Positions 1 to 10,032 are shown, numbered from the stretch's first letter. The stretch: DNA of 47,006 nucleotides from Paracoccaceae bacterium (GCA_902606585.1 CACLGX010000012.1:1-47006), one strand, 5' to 3'. Translations and numbers: made by a program. Notes: generated by a model not told the origin, from the sequence alone.

Positions 1-574
1 CTCTTTTCGCCCCAAGATTTTTAGCAAGCTCAATAGCTAACTCTACGGCAGCTTTTTCACCAGATATAACAACTTGAGAAGGATCATTATCATTTGCTGC
101 CTGACAAATACCTGCAGCTTCAGCTTCATTAGCCAAAGATTGAACCGTAGCAAAGTTTAATCCCAATATGGCAGCCATAGCCCCAACTCCAACGGGAACT
201 GCGTCTTGCATAGCGAGCCCTCTAGCTCTCAGAAGTCTTGCCGCATCTGAAACAGAAATAGCTTTACTCATCGCCAGCGCAGAATATTCACCCAGAGAGT
301 GCCCGGCTAAGTAAGCACAGCTTTCAATTTTAAAACCTTCACTTTCTAATCCTCTTAAAGCCGCTAAGCTCATCGCCATTAATGCTGGCTGAGCGTTTTG
401 GGTGAGAGTCAATTCTTCAATATCGCCATCCCATATTAGGGAAGATAGGTTTTCGCCCAATGCATCATCAACTTCCTCAAATACAGCTTTGGCTGACGAA
501 TATTCGTCAGCTAGTAATTTGCCCATTCCTATACTCTGAGACCCTTGCCCAGGGCATACTAAAGCTCTAACCAC
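1..574 (-). CDS. fabD: Malonyl-CoA:ACP transacylase, 3' end outside window
   Basis: This enzyme moves malonyl from CoA to acyl carrier protein in the cytoplasm to feed fatty acid chain extension. The visible N-terminal 191 residues contain the oxyanion loop CPGQGSQ near residues 7-13, the nucleophile elbow GHSLGEYSALA and the family arginine in RARG. The start is GTG at 574-572, six bases after a GGAG ribosome site at 584-581. No other start gives the conserved N-terminus. The gene runs off the left edge, so its C-terminal third is missing here. It is transcribed in the same direction as the genes from 633 to 8203, but a 58-base gap separates it from the amidase. Confidence 0.93.
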   Translation of the reverse strand, partial: MVRALVCPGQGSQSIGMGKLLADEYSSAKAVFEEVDDALGENLSSLIWDGDIEELTLTQNAQPALMAMSLAALRGLESEGFKIESCAYLAGHSLGEYSALAMSKAISVSDAARLLRARGLAMQDAVPVGVGAMAAILGLNFATVQSLANEAEAAGICQAANDNDPSQVVISGEKAAVELAIELAKNLGAKR

Positions 575-632
575 AAATAACTCCTTGTATATAAATTGCA
601 GATATCTGTCTTGTTGAAATCATGCAATCCTT

Positions 633-2006
633 TTAGTTTATAAAAGTAGGTGGGTATTTTTCTGGAAAACTTGTAGCCCTGTGCCAACTTTCGGCAATAT
701 TTAAAAGGTTATTATCAGAAAACTGTTTGCCAATTAATTGAATACCAAATGGCAATTTATTTTTGCAAAAACCAGCTGGAAGATTAATAGCTGGAAGCCC
801 TATTAAACTGACCGGCACTACGACCTGCATCCATCTATGATATGTGTCCATCGGGTGGTTAGAAATGAATTCTGGATATTCTTTTTCTATATTAAACGGC
901 TGTACCTGTGTTGAAGGCAATACAGCAGCATCACACTGGTCAAGAACTGAAGCCATTTTTTTAAACCACTCGCTTCGGGTCTTAGAAGCTTGTACTATCT
1001 CGTCGTTTTTGAGCGATAGCCCTCGCTTTATCTCCCATATAAGTGGTTTCTTCATCAACCTACGTTTTACTGGATCATCAAATTCCTTTGCAAGCGAGTT
1101 GGCGACGGACCAAGATCGCAAAGTAATCCAAGCTTCCCAAACTTTTTCCATAGCCATGGGTAAATCAATAACCTCTACTGAAGCGCCTAGTTCCTCAAAT
1201 TTTTTTAACGATTGCTCAGTGAGATCCCTTATTCCTTCTTCAAGTGGAAGATCCCAGCCCATAAAAGATATTATCCTTTTATTTTTTAATGAATGATCCT
1301 TTATCGGAACGTTTACATCAAAAAAAGGAACTCCATTAGGTTGCCGTGCATCTTTACCAGCCATAACCCTCAATAAAACTGCTAAATCCTGAGGGTTTTT
1401 GGCCATTGGTCCACTAGTCGACAATTTATGCAAATATAACTCATCGCTAGGTTCACTAGGCACTAAACCCCAGGTAGGTCGCATCCCATAGACATTATTC
1501 CAAGCAGCGGGGTTCCGAAGAGAACCCATCATATCCGAGCCATCAGAATATTTTACCATATCACAAGCCAAAGCAACCGCTGCTCCGCCAGAGGATCCTC
1601 CAGCAGATTTACTCAAGTTATAGGGGTTTTTTGTAGCTCCAAATACTGGATTAAAAGTATTACTACCTAGCCCAAGCTCTGGTGTATTCGTTTTTCCAAT
1701 TATAATAGCGCCGGCCTGACGCATTCGGGCAACAATTATGTCATCATTATCAGCTATTTCATTAGCAAAAATCGGCGAACCTTGAGTTGTCCTGAAACCC
1801 TTTGCATTTGCTAAATCTTTTACTGCAATGATCTCGCCATGAAGTTCACCTTGCTCCCCAATTGGTAATTTTTCTTTGTTAAAAGCCTCATCTAGAATAT
1901 CACTTTCGTGTCGCATTGAAACAATGGCATTCACTTCAGGGTTCCATTTACGAATTTGCGCAAGCCTAAATTCAATTTTCTCTGTTACTGATCTTTCAAT
2001 TGTCAA
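633..2006 (-). CDS. Amidase-signature family hydrolase
   Basis: This is a 457-residue cytoplasmic Ser-cisSer-Lys hydrolase of the amidase signature family, which cleaves small amides. The triad is visible: Lys63 in AVKDLAN, cis-Ser138 in SAGGSSGGAAVALA, and nucleophile Ser162 in the MMGSLRNPAAWNN segment. The Ser-Ser spacing of 24 matches malonamidase and FAAH. The MMGSLRNPAAWNN version of the nucleophile loop differs from GatA, so it is probably a stand-alone amidase rather than a Glu-tRNA amidotransferase subunit. The start is TTG at 2006, with only a weak purine-rich ribosome site. It lies 36 bases downstream of prfB, probably in one transcript. The substrate cannot be read from the sequence. 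Confidence 0.85.
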   Translation of the reverse strand: MTIERSVTEKIEFRLAQIRKWNPEVNAIVSMRHESDILDEAFNKEKLPIGEQGELHGEIIAVKDLANAKGFRTTQGSPIFANEIADNDDIIVARMRQAGAIIIGKTNTPELGLGSNTFNPVFGATKNPYNLSKSAGGSSGGAAVALACDMVKYSDGSDMMGSLRNPAAWNNVYGMRPTWGLVPSEPSDELYLHKLSTSGPMAKNPQDLAVLLRVMAGKDARQPNGVPFFDVNVPIKDHSLKNKRIISFMGWDLPLEEGIRDLTEQSLKKFEELGASVEVIDLPMAMEKVWEAWITLRSWSVANSLAKEFDDPVKRRLMKKPLIWEIKRGLSLKNDEIVQASKTRSEWFKKMASVLDQCDAAVLPSTQVQPFNIEKEYPEFISNHPMDTYHRWMQVVVPVSLIGLPAINLPAGFCKNKLPFGIQLIGKQFSDNNLLNIAESWHRATSFPEKYPPTFIN

Positions 2007-2042
2007 ATTGTTATCTTTTATCTAATTTTCTCTACTCTTAAC

Positions 2043-3170
2043 TTAATCGCTATCCTTTGCTTCAGCCCTTGATTTCCCAGAAACATTCATTGCTAAAGTA
2101 GCAGCCATAAAATCGTCGAGATCACCATCTAATACTCCTTTTGTATCAGAAGTTTCGTGTCCAGTTCTAAGGTCTTTGACCATCTGATAAGGTTGTAAGA
2201 CATACGACCTTATTTGGTTGCCCCAACCCGCGTCACCTTTATTCTCATGGGCCTCAACAACGGCAGCACTTCTACGATCCAACTCCAGCTGGTATAATCG
2301 CGATTTTAGCGCTTTCATTGCAATATCGCGGTTTTGATGCTGAGATTTTTCTGAGCTTGTCACGACAATTCCCGTGGGATTATGCGTTATTCTAACCGCT
2401 GAATCAGTGGTGTTAACATGTTGCCCACCAGCCCCTGAAGAGCGAAAAGTGTCTATTCGAATATCCGCTGGATTAACCTCAATATCAATATTATCATCTA
2501 CCACTGGATAAACCCAAATTGAACAAAAGGAAGTATGCCTTTTAGCCGAACTATCAAAAGGTGAAATCCTAACAAGCCTATGGACGCCACTTTCCGATTT
2601 CAGCCAACCATAAGAATTATGGCCACTTATTTTATAAGTGACAGATTTAATGCCAGCTTCTTCCCCAGGGGTTTCCGATTGTAAATCGATATTATACCCT
2701 GTTTTTTGAGCCCACCTTAGATACATGCGAGCCAACATCGCCGCCCAATCACAACTTTCTGTGCCGCCAGCACCAGCATGAATTTCAAGGAACGTATCGT
2801 TTGCGTCAGCCTCACCATTCAAAAGCGCTTCAAGCTCTTTTGAAGCTGCATTTTTTGCTAAAAGGTTTATAGCTTTTTCAGCTTCATCGATAATTTCGCT
2901 ATCTTCTTCCTGCTCACCTAATTCAATCATTTCGATATTATACAGTAGATCATCTCTAATTTGATTATGCCCCTCCATTGCGTCAACTAATGATTGTCTC
3001 TCTCTCATCAACTTCTGAGCCTGATCAGGTTTATCCCAAAGATTGGGGTCTTCTACACGAGCATTAAATTCTTCTAGACGATTAGGAGCAGTATCCCAAT
3101 CCATTCTCTGGCGAAGTAGTTCCAAAGATTTTTCAACTGCGTTAACTAAATTTTCTATATCTGCTCTCAT
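2043..3170 (-). CDS. prfB: Peptide chain release factor 2
   Basis: RF2 recognises UGA and UAA stop codons and releases the finished peptide at the ribosome. The 375-residue protein has the RF2 codon-reading tripeptide SPF at residues 203-205 and the peptidyl-tRNA hydrolysis motif GGQ at 248-250, followed by HVN. The frame is open from the ATG at 3170 throughout. There is therefore no in-frame UGA near codon 26 and no autoregulatory +1 frameshift of the E. coli type. The gene sits 43 bases after mrcA and 36 before the amidase gene, all on the minus strand. Confidence 0.97.
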   Translation of the reverse strand: MRADIENLVNAVEKSLELLRQRMDWDTAPNRLEEFNARVEDPNLWDKPDQAQKLMRERQSLVDAMEGHNQIRDDLLYNIEMIELGEQEEDSEIIDEAEKAINLLAKNAASKELEALLNGEADANDTFLEIHAGAGGTESCDWAAMLARMYLRWAQKTGYNIDLQSETPGEEAGIKSVTYKISGHNSYGWLKSESGVHRLVRISPFDSSAKRHTSFCSIWVYPVVDDNIDIEVNPADIRIDTFRSSGAGGQHVNTTDSAVRITHNPTGIVVTSSEKSQHQNRDIAMKALKSRLYQLELDRRSAAVVEAHENKGDAGWGNQIRSYVLQPYQMVKDLRTGHETSDTKGVLDGDLDDFMAATLAMNVSGKSRAEAKDSD

Positions 3171-3213
3171 AGTTTTTCTTTTAATTTACCGCTAATATTT
3201 CATGAATTTTTTC

Positions 3214-5754
3214 TTAGTAAAGACCACCAGAAGTAAGAGTTCCTAGGCTTGCGGCACCACCGAAGGTTACAATTTCTCCACTGGAACTTGTTGTATGAAC
3301 TAGTCGCTCATCCTCTTCGGAAAAAAGGTCAATATTGCTTCCCATTGCAAAACCTCCGTTTACTGCATCCCCAAATGTTGGTTCCTCTCCGTCGCGAAAA
3401 TATTCTGCAACCACAAAATCCCCTTCTGCCTTTTCATCTAATCGATCACCTGTAAGACGATGGAGGTTAATAAACTTACCGCCTTCCGGCACCTTAAAAT
3501 CACCTCCACCATATTTCTTGATAGCTGAAAGCATAAATTCATTGAATACCGGACCACATGTACTACCACCGCCCGTTCCTCGACCAAGCGGCGCGGGAAT
3601 ATCATAACCGATATAACAACCAGCAACAATATTGCTGGTGAAACCCACAAACCATGCATCTTTAGCTTCGTTAGTTGTCCCTGTTTTTCCAGCAGTAGGC
3701 ACTGGTAATTTTACCGTTCTAGATGCTGTTCCGCGAGTAACAACACCTTCCATCATTGAAGTCAGCTGATAGGCGGTTACGGCATCCATAACTCTTTCTC
3801 TTTTTGAAGTAATTTCTGGCCCCAAACCCAGTGGTAGAAAATCCTCCACACAATCCTCGCATACTCTTGGGTCATGGCGATAAACTGTCTTGCCAAACCT
3901 ATCTTGAATACGATCTACCAACGTTGGTTCTACTCGCTCACCACCATTTGCAAACATGGCGTACGCAGCAACCATCTTATAAAGTGTGGTTTCTTCGGCA
4001 CCCAAAGAATTAGCCAAATAGGGACGCATATTCATGTAAACACCAAAACGTTCAGCATAATCTGCTATAGTTTTCATTCCAACATCTTGAGCAACCCTAA
4101 TAGTCATTAAATTTCTAGACTTTTCTATACCCGTACGCAGGGGAGTTGGTCCATAAAACTTACTTGACGCATTCTTGGGCCGCCAAAGACCTTCCGGCGT
4201 ATTGAATTCGATTGGTGCGTCGATAACTACGGTGGCAGGAGTATACTTACTGTCAAGCGCAGATGCATAAACAAATGGCTTAAAACTTGAACCTGGCTGA
4301 CGATCTGCTTGGGTGGCCCGATTAAAAACAGAATGGTCATAATCAAAGCCACCTTGCATGGCAAGAACGCGCCCAGTGTTGACGTCCATGGCCATAAACG
4401 CTCCCTGAACTTCGCTAATCTGTCTCAGTGTCCATCTCTTAAATTCTTTATCCTCATCAAGTAACGCTCTTACATAAATAACATCACCTAGAGACAAGAT
4501 ATCTTGTGCCCTTTTTGCCTTATACTGCACGCTTTCTTGATCGGTTTTTTTATGAGCCCAAGTTACATCTTTATATGAAATATAATGTCCTCTTGGATCG
4601 TCAGGAACTCCTTCTATCCCAATGATTGCACTATCTCCTTTAAAACCTAGAACAACGGCAGGGTACCATCGCCCACCTAAGTTGATTTTACGCGACATAG
4701 GGAGCACAGAAAGAGCTTCTCTCCAGTATCCTAACTGAACTTCTGTCAATTTCAATCCAGTCCCTCTCCAAGCCCCTTGCTTCCTATCAAAAGCTTCAAG
4801 TGCTCTTTGTAATGCTGTGGCCGCGACGCTCTGCATCTCTGGATCCAGTGTTGCCCTAACCGTCATCCCCGAGGTAAAAAACTCTTCTTCACCAAAATTT
4901 CTGCTCAACTGCCTGCGGATTTCATCTGTAAAATAATCACGCGGAGGAAGAGAGGATTTAAATGAGAGGAAATCACCATTTTGAACAGATTTTAGTGGCT
5001 TTTGAAGTTCAACTTTATATTCTGTTTCGTTAAGATAGCCATTCTGCCACATTTCGCGGAGGACGTAGTTCCTTCTCTCTAATAAGCGATCTTTTTTTCT
5101 TACTGGATGAAATTTGGAGGGAGCTTTTGGTAAAGCAGCGAGAAAAGCGGCTTCATGCGGAGCTAATTGGTCCAAGGTTTTATTAAAATAAGTTTGGGCC
5201 GCGGCCGTTACACCATAGGAGTTTTGCCCAAGAAAAATTTCATTCAAATATAGCTCAAGTATTTTACTTTTAGGTAGCGTATTTTCTATGCGCGTTGCTA
5301 AGATTATTTCTTTAATTTTTCGCTCAGCTTGACGTGAACCATCTAACAAAAAGTTCTTCATGACTTGTTGAGTAATAGTTGATGCCCCCCTTACTACCTG
5401 TCCGCCGGAACGAACTGCATCAACAATAGCTGAGATTATTCCTCTTACATCATACCCGGGATGTGAGTAAAAATTTTTGTCTTCCGCTGATATAAATGCA
5501 TTTTTAATTGAAACCGGGACTTCATCAACAGGCGTAAATAGCCTCCGCTCTCGAGCAAACTCATCTATTATTCGCCCTTCTACAGAATAAATCCGACTAA
5601 TTGTTGGGGGTTTATACTGAGAAAGCGATTCATGACTTGGAAGATCTCGTCCATATATCCAAAAAACTGCTCCAATAGTAATAGCAGCACCAATTGCACC
5701 CAACGTTAAGATGGTGAAAACCGATCCAATAATGTTTATTAATGGCCTAACCAA
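3214..5754 (-). CDS. mrcA: Penicillin-binding protein 1a, bifunctional glycosyltransferase/transpeptidase
   Basis: PBP1a polymerises lipid II into glycan strands and cross-links peptides on the outer face of the inner membrane. A membrane anchor spans about residues 8-34. The GT51 domain has catalytic Glu91 in SAEDKNFYSHPG and the GASTITQQVMKNFLL motif at about 123-137. The transpeptidase has SSFK at 489-492, SRN at 546-548 and KTGT at 690-693. An OB-like linker of about 100 residues lies between the catalytic domains, as is usual for class A PBP1a. The start is TTG at 5754, preceded by AAGGGA. It lies between amiC and prfB on the same strand, so septal and wall enzymes are grouped here. Confidence 0.96.
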   Translation of the reverse strand: MVRPLINIIGSVFTILTLGAIGAAITIGAVFWIYGRDLPSHESLSQYKPPTISRIYSVEGRIIDEFARERRLFTPVDEVPVSIKNAFISAEDKNFYSHPGYDVRGIISAIVDAVRSGGQVVRGASTITQQVMKNFLLDGSRQAERKIKEIILATRIENTLPKSKILELYLNEIFLGQNSYGVTAAAQTYFNKTLDQLAPHEAAFLAALPKAPSKFHPVRKKDRLLERRNYVLREMWQNGYLNETEYKVELQKPLKSVQNGDFLSFKSSLPPRDYFTDEIRRQLSRNFGEEEFFTSGMTVRATLDPEMQSVAATALQRALEAFDRKQGAWRGTGLKLTEVQLGYWREALSVLPMSRKINLGGRWYPAVVLGFKGDSAIIGIEGVPDDPRGHYISYKDVTWAHKKTDQESVQYKAKRAQDILSLGDVIYVRALLDEDKEFKRWTLRQISEVQGAFMAMDVNTGRVLAMQGGFDYDHSVFNRATQADRQPGSSFKPFVYASALDSKYTPATVVIDAPIEFNTPEGLWRPKNASSKFYGPTPLRTGIEKSRNLMTIRVAQDVGMKTIADYAERFGVYMNMRPYLANSLGAEETTLYKMVAAYAMFANGGERVEPTLVDRIQDRFGKTVYRHDPRVCEDCVEDFLPLGLGPEITSKRERVMDAVTAYQLTSMMEGVVTRGTASRTVKLPVPTAGKTGTTNEAKDAWFVGFTSNIVAGCYIGYDIPAPLGRGTGGGSTCGPVFNEFMLSAIKKYGGGDFKVPEGGKFINLHRLTGDRLDEKAEGDFVVAEYFRDGEEPTFGDAVNGGFAMGSNIDLFSEEDERLVHTTSSSGEIVTFGGAASLGTLTSGGLY

Positions 5755-5849
5755 TGCTCATCCCTTAACATGCTCAAATGTAGTCAACAAATTACTCATG
5801 CTCTAAAATACTTACAATATGTTTAAATTAAATAGATACAATTTTAAGA

Positions 5850-7055
5850 TTATTCCTTTTTTAAAAATTTGTGCTGTTTATCATTTATCTGCCAGCGTGA
5901 TATTGCTTCGGAAAGTGCATCGGCAAATTCTACCCGCCACTGTGGCGTAATTAAATTTTGCAAATCAGAGGAAGTAGACATAAAGCCAGCCTCTATTAGA
6001 ATTGACGGAATAGCTGGAGATTTTAAGACGGAAAATGCTGCATATCTTAACGGCTGCGAACTGAGTTCCGTGATTTTTTCCTTAAATACTTGAAGAATAA
6101 AAGAAGCAACGGCCTCATTTCGTGGCTTTGTTTCTTGCCTAGCCATGTCAATTAATACAGAGGCGACTTGGCTATCTATGCCACTCAGATCAACATCTCT
6201 TAAAATTTCTGACCGATCATGCCTCGAAGCCAATTGAGCGCTCATTTTATCAGTTGCATTTTCGCTTAAAAGATAAACCGTTGTCCCACTTGCTTCTCCT
6301 TCAATTACAGCGTCTGCATGTAATGAAATGAAAAGATCTGCACCCGATTTTGCTGCTATTGTTATCCGATCCTCAAGAGAAAGAAATATATCGTCGGTCC
6401 TCGTCAAAACCACCTTAAATTTAGTGTTTCTAATTAAACTTTTTTTGACCGCTGCGGCCAACTCCAACATTAGATTCGACTCACGATAACCACTGGCCTC
6501 AGCACCGGGATCTTTACCGCCATGCCCAGGGTCCAAAACAACTACAAATTCCTTATTTTCAATGACTGCACTTTTTTCTTTTTGTTCCGAATTTTCACTC
6601 TTTAGGAAATTTTTACCATTTACATTTTCTGATTTAAAAACATCTTCAGACACTGATTTTAATAAAATTGAAATTGTTGCACTGCTATCGTTTGGATCAA
6701 TCCTCATTTCAGTATTCTCAATATTCCATAAGTCCTCAAATTGGATCGAAAGCCTTGACCATTTAGAGTCTAACTCTTCAAATTTTATAAATTTTATATT
6801 CTTACTATGATTAAGTTTTTGTGGATCTATCTCATCAAAGTTCACTATATTAAAATCGATGATTAAACTTATTGGATCCTCTAAAAAGCTTATTTTGTAA
6901 GGAACCCCCTGGCTTAAGCTAAGATTAATTTCAACACCACCGAAAAATCGATCCTTAGCAAAAGAATTTTCATGTAATAATCTTGCAAAACTAACTTCTG
7001 ATGCTGCTGGAACAGCTAAAACTAAAAAAAAGATAGTATAAATAAAATTTATCAA
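5850..7055 (-). CDS. amiC: N-acetylmuramoyl-L-alanine amidase, AMIN plus Amidase_3
   Basis: This periplasmic zinc amidase cuts the stem peptide from muramic acid to separate daughter cells. A signal peptide covers residues 1-19 (ending PAASE), and an AMIN-like beta domain spans about 20-135. The Amidase_3 domain occupies about 170-390, with zinc ligands His178 (DPGHGGKDPGA), Glu192 (RESN) and His246 (SLHADA), and catalytic Glu355 (ILIEAGFMS). The TTG start at 7055 overlaps the stop of the upstream aminotransferase by four bases, which suggests translational coupling. It is followed by mrcA after 95 bases. The E. coli inhibitory helix near the active site was not checked in detail. Confidence 0.93.
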   Translation of the reverse strand: MINFIYTIFFLVLAVPAASEVSFARLLHENSFAKDRFFGGVEINLSLSQGVPYKISFLEDPISLIIDFNIVNFDEIDPQKLNHSKNIKFIKFEELDSKWSRLSIQFEDLWNIENTEMRIDPNDSSATISILLKSVSEDVFKSENVNGKNFLKSENSEQKEKSAVIENKEFVVVLDPGHGGKDPGAEASGYRESNLMLELAAAVKKSLIRNTKFKVVLTRTDDIFLSLEDRITIAAKSGADLFISLHADAVIEGEASGTTVYLLSENATDKMSAQLASRHDRSEILRDVDLSGIDSQVASVLIDMARQETKPRNEAVASFILQVFKEKITELSSQPLRYAAFSVLKSPAIPSILIEAGFMSTSSDLQNLITPQWRVEFADALSEAISRWQINDKQHKFLKKE

Positions 7056-8203
7056 AAATACCCTCGTTTTTTCATAAATTCGCCTAACTTTTTTAAACCC
7101 TCTGTTATTTCTTCAGTCGATCTAGCATATGAAATTCTAATAGTCGTTTTGCCTCTCGCAGGATCAAAATCTACTCCTGGAGTTATGGCAACTCCAACTT
7201 CTTGCAAGATATCATTGCAAAACGATAAACTGTCATCACTATATTTAGAGATATCTATATAAAAATAAAAAGCTCCATCGGGAGGGGCAAAGCTTTGTAA
7301 TCCTATATGTTGTAAACCGTCCATGATAATTTGACGATTTTTGCGATAGATATTTAAATTTTGAGACAGCTCGTCTTCACAACTCATAGCTTCTAAAGCC
7401 GCAAACTGAGAAACGTGGGGGGAACATATAAATAAATTTTGAGCTAGGCGCTCTACAACTCTAATATGATTTTGGGGAACCACCATCCAACCAACGCGCC
7501 ATCCAGTCATCGAAAAAAATTTCGAAAAAGAATTTATTACATAGCAATCATCGGTAACTTCTAAGGCTGAAACAGCTTTTTTTTCATACTGTATGCCGTG
7601 ATATATTTCATCGCTTATGAAATTTGCCCCAATAGATTGAGATGCGTCTATTAAATCAGTAAGCTCATCCTTACTCAACATGGTGCCCGTAGGGTTTGAA
7701 GGTGACGCAACGAGCAATCCATCTAAATTTTGAGAAACGACATCTTTTGCCGTAGGTTGAAATTTATTTTCGAAATTTGTCATGATATCAACTGGTGAAA
7801 TACCGAGCGATTTCAAAATTTGTCGATAACTGGGGTAGCCCGGAGCACCTATACCCACCCTCGCACCTTCCTCAAAAAGAGCGGTAAATGAAAGAATGAA
7901 AGCACCGGAAGAACCTGATGTAACAATCACACGCGAGGGGTCTAAATCTAAATTATACCATCGGCCATATAAATCAGAGATTTTTTTTCTTAATTCTGGC
8001 AAGCCTAGTGCAACTGTATATCCAAGAGGGTTACTTTTAATTATCCGACATGTTCGCTCTAAGGCATCAGATGGTGCTGCCGTACTAGGCTGGCCAACCT
8101 CCATATGTATAATTTTACGGCCACCTTCTTCAGCTTTCCTAGCATTTTCCATAACATCCATGACAATGAATGGATCTACATTTCCTCTCATCGAGTATTT
8201 CAT
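7052..8203 (-). CDS. Class I/II PLP aminotransferase
   Basis: This is a 383-residue cytoplasmic PLP enzyme of fold type I. Visible residues are the cofactor-binding SGSSGAF loop near 96-102, the NPTGT motif near 170-174, Asp198 and Tyr201 (SDEIYHG), and the Schiff-base Lys228 in SFSKFFSMTGWRVGW. The C-terminal Arg in TTIRISYA should bind the substrate alpha-carboxylate. The substrate is uncertain: the family covers aspartate, alanine and aromatic aminotransferases. It begins the minus-strand run leading into amiC and mrcA, and is divergent from the DsbA-like gene across about 236 bases that probably hold both promoters. Confidence 0.88.
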   Translation of the reverse strand: MKYSMRGNVDPFIVMDVMENARKAEEGGRKIIHMEVGQPSTAAPSDALERTCRIIKSNPLGYTVALGLPELRKKISDLYGRWYNLDLDPSRVIVTSGSSGAFILSFTALFEEGARVGIGAPGYPSYRQILKSLGISPVDIMTNFENKFQPTAKDVVSQNLDGLLVASPSNPTGTMLSKDELTDLIDASQSIGANFISDEIYHGIQYEKKAVSALEVTDDCYVINSFSKFFSMTGWRVGWMVVPQNHIRVVERLAQNLFICSPHVSQFAALEAMSCEDELSQNLNIYRKNRQIIMDGLQHIGLQSFAPPDGAFYFYIDISKYSDDSLSFCNDILQEVGVAITPGVDFDPARGKTTIRISYARSTEEITEGLKKLGEFMKKRGYF

Positions 8204-8439
8204 GTGATTGCTTTCCCATATTTTTTAGATCCAGGCTTTTCCAGATACATCGGCTTTGACTGTCGGTAGAGTTTATAACAAATTTTCATGTTACATTTTT
8301 AATCTAATTTAGAAGGTTGCACTATTTAAAAATTGATTTAACCCTGTGGGAGGCGGGTTAGAAAATATACTTACCATAATAAAGAAAATGCAATCTCTAA
8401 AAGCCACAGATGAGATAATCCAAAGAATAGGTCCAAACA

Positions 8440-9177
8440 ATGTTTAGAATAGTAATTTCGTTTTTATTTTTATTGGCAACTCAATCATTTGCTTTAGACC
8501 TACCTAAAATGAGCGCATCTGAAAGAGCGCTATTGCAAGAAGAAATTCGACTATACCTACTGGAAAATCCTGAAGTTATCATGGAAGCCATTGAAGTATT
8601 GCGAAAAAAAGAGCAGCAAGCAGCGATTCAATCTGATTTTGAGTTAGTGAAAAAGCATAAAAAAGCTATTTTTGAAGATGGCTTTTCGTTCATGGGCGGA
8701 AATCCAAATGGGGATATCACGCTGGTGGAGTTTGTTGATTACAGATGTGGTTATTGCAAAAAAGCGCATAATGAGGTGGAAAAGCTTCTGAGTACCGATG
8801 GGAATATTCGTTTTGTTATAAAGGAGTTTCCCATACTAGGCGACGACTCTTTATTGTTATCTAAATTTGCTTTGGCCGTTAAAATTACACATGGCGATGA
8901 AATGTATAAGCTAGTACATGACATTTTAATTAAAATGAAAGCTCCACCAAGTGAAAAAGCCTTCTATCAAATTATGAGTAACCTTAGTTTAGATGCCAAC
9001 CGTGTTGAAAGCGCAATGGAAAGTAATGAGGTGAATGGAATGATTGCTTATACACGCAATCTGGCTGAAAGGCTGAAGATAAGTGGAACTCCAACCTTCG
9101 TTATGAATGATGAATTAATTCGGGGCTATGTCCCTTTCGATACTTTAATTAATATTGTTGACAATAAAAGAGAGTAA
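8440..9177 (+). CDS. DsbA-family thiol-disulfide oxidoreductase, periplasmic
   Basis: The 245-residue protein has a signal peptide (about residues 1-18, ending QSFA) and an N-terminal helical extension found in Com1/ScsC-like members. Its thioredoxin fold has the redox centre Cys103-Gly-Tyr-Cys106 and the cis-proline loop GTPTF near residue 218. It would oxidise or isomerise disulfides of exported proteins. The N-terminal helices (about 20-75) could allow oligomerisation, as in ScsC-type proteins; that is inference. The last 33 bases overlap convergently with the 3' end of the dehalogenase-like gene on the other strand. Confidence 0.9.
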   Translation: MFRIVISFLFLLATQSFALDLPKMSASERALLQEEIRLYLLENPEVIMEAIEVLRKKEQQAAIQSDFELVKKHKKAIFEDGFSFMGGNPNGDITLVEFVDYRCGYCKKAHNEVEKLLSTDGNIRFVIKEFPILGDDSLLLSKFALAVKITHGDEMYKLVHDILIKMKAPPSEKAFYQIMSNLSLDANRVESAMESNEVNGMIAYTRNLAERLKISGTPTFVMNDELIRGYVPFDTLINIVDNKRE

Positions 9178-10032
9178 GGCACTTACAGTTTGTTGTGGAT
9201 ATTGATCAGGAAAAAAATGCCCACCATCCATGGGCTTTTTTTTAATATTTGAAAAATTTTTACTCCAAGTTGCAGGGACATCGAAGTGCTGAGCCATTGC
9301 CCCAGTTTTTCCCCACATCACGCAAGCCGGAATCTCAAGACAACGATTGTTATCCTCTTTATCAAGTGCCCAGTCAAAATCTATTGCTGCTCTATAATCG
9401 TCACACATAGCACGAATTGTATCTACGTTATTCCACGATTTTCTGTATTGGGTGAGTTTTTCTGGGTTGAAGCTATCAAGTTTTGCTCCGCCCCAACCCA
9501 AAAGACAAGATTCATAAAAATAGTTAGGATCCGCAGCAATCAATTTTTCCGGTAAAGGTGATTTCTGGGCCAAAAACAACCAATGATAATAGCTTTGAGC
9601 AACCTGAGTTGTTAACTGAGAAAGCATAAGTGCGGTGGGAACTATATCCATTAGTGTAATAGTTTTTATTCTATCTGTCTGATCGAGTGCCATTCTATGA
9701 GCTACTCGCCCTCCCCTATCGTGACCCACAATATGAAACTTTTTAAAGCCCAAGTGCGACATTAATTGAAATTGGTCTTCAGCCATAAGTCTAAAACTAA
9801 AATTTTCAACACCCTTAGGCTTTTCCGAATTACCATACCCTCTTAGATCGGAACAGATAATAGGATACGTGTCAGGAAACTTGTCTGCTATTCCTGCCCA
9901 CATTGCATGAGTTTGCGGAAATCCGTGAAGAAACAAAATCGCATTTTCAGATGCGTTATGATTGTTTTTCATCCTAAAATTTATTTCTACACCATTCACT
10001 TTGGCATAAGAGAGCTCGAAATCTTCAAACAT
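9145..10032 (-). CDS. Alpha/beta hydrolase, probable haloacetate (fluoroacetate) dehalogenase
   Basis: The 295-residue hydrolase keeps the residues known from fluoroacetate dehalogenases. They are nucleophile Asp105 followed by Arg106 and Arg109 (GHDRGGRVAHRMALD), Asp129 (LMDIVPT), His272 (DGGHFFPDQ), and the halide pocket His150-Trp151 (YYHWLFLAQ) and Tyr213 (CDDYRA). The oxyanion segment HGFPQTHAMW is near residues 36-45. The reaction would be hydrolysis of a haloacetate to glycolate and halide in the cytoplasm. An epoxide-hydrolase-like activity is the main alternative. The gene overlaps the M20 dipeptidase by eight bases, so the two are probably cotranscribed, and its 3' end overlaps the DsbA-like gene. 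Confidence 0.82.
   Translation of the reverse strand: MFEDFELSYAKVNGVEINFRMKNNHNASENAILFLHGFPQTHAMWAGIADKFPDTYPIICSDLRGYGNSEKPKGVENFSFRLMAEDQFQLMSHLGFKKFHIVGHDRGGRVAHRMALDQTDRIKTITLMDIVPTALMLSQLTTQVAQSYYHWLFLAQKSPLPEKLIAADPNYFYESCLLGWGGAKLDSFNPEKLTQYRKSWNNVDTIRAMCDDYRAAIDFDWALDKEDNNRCLEIPACVMWGKTGAMAQHFDVPATWSKNFSNIKKKPMDGGHFFPDQYPQQTVSALLSFIVNNIN

Noticed and set aside
2043-3170. Programmed frameshift in prfB
   Set aside because: The frame is continuous from ATG to stop, with no early UGA or slippery site to bypass.
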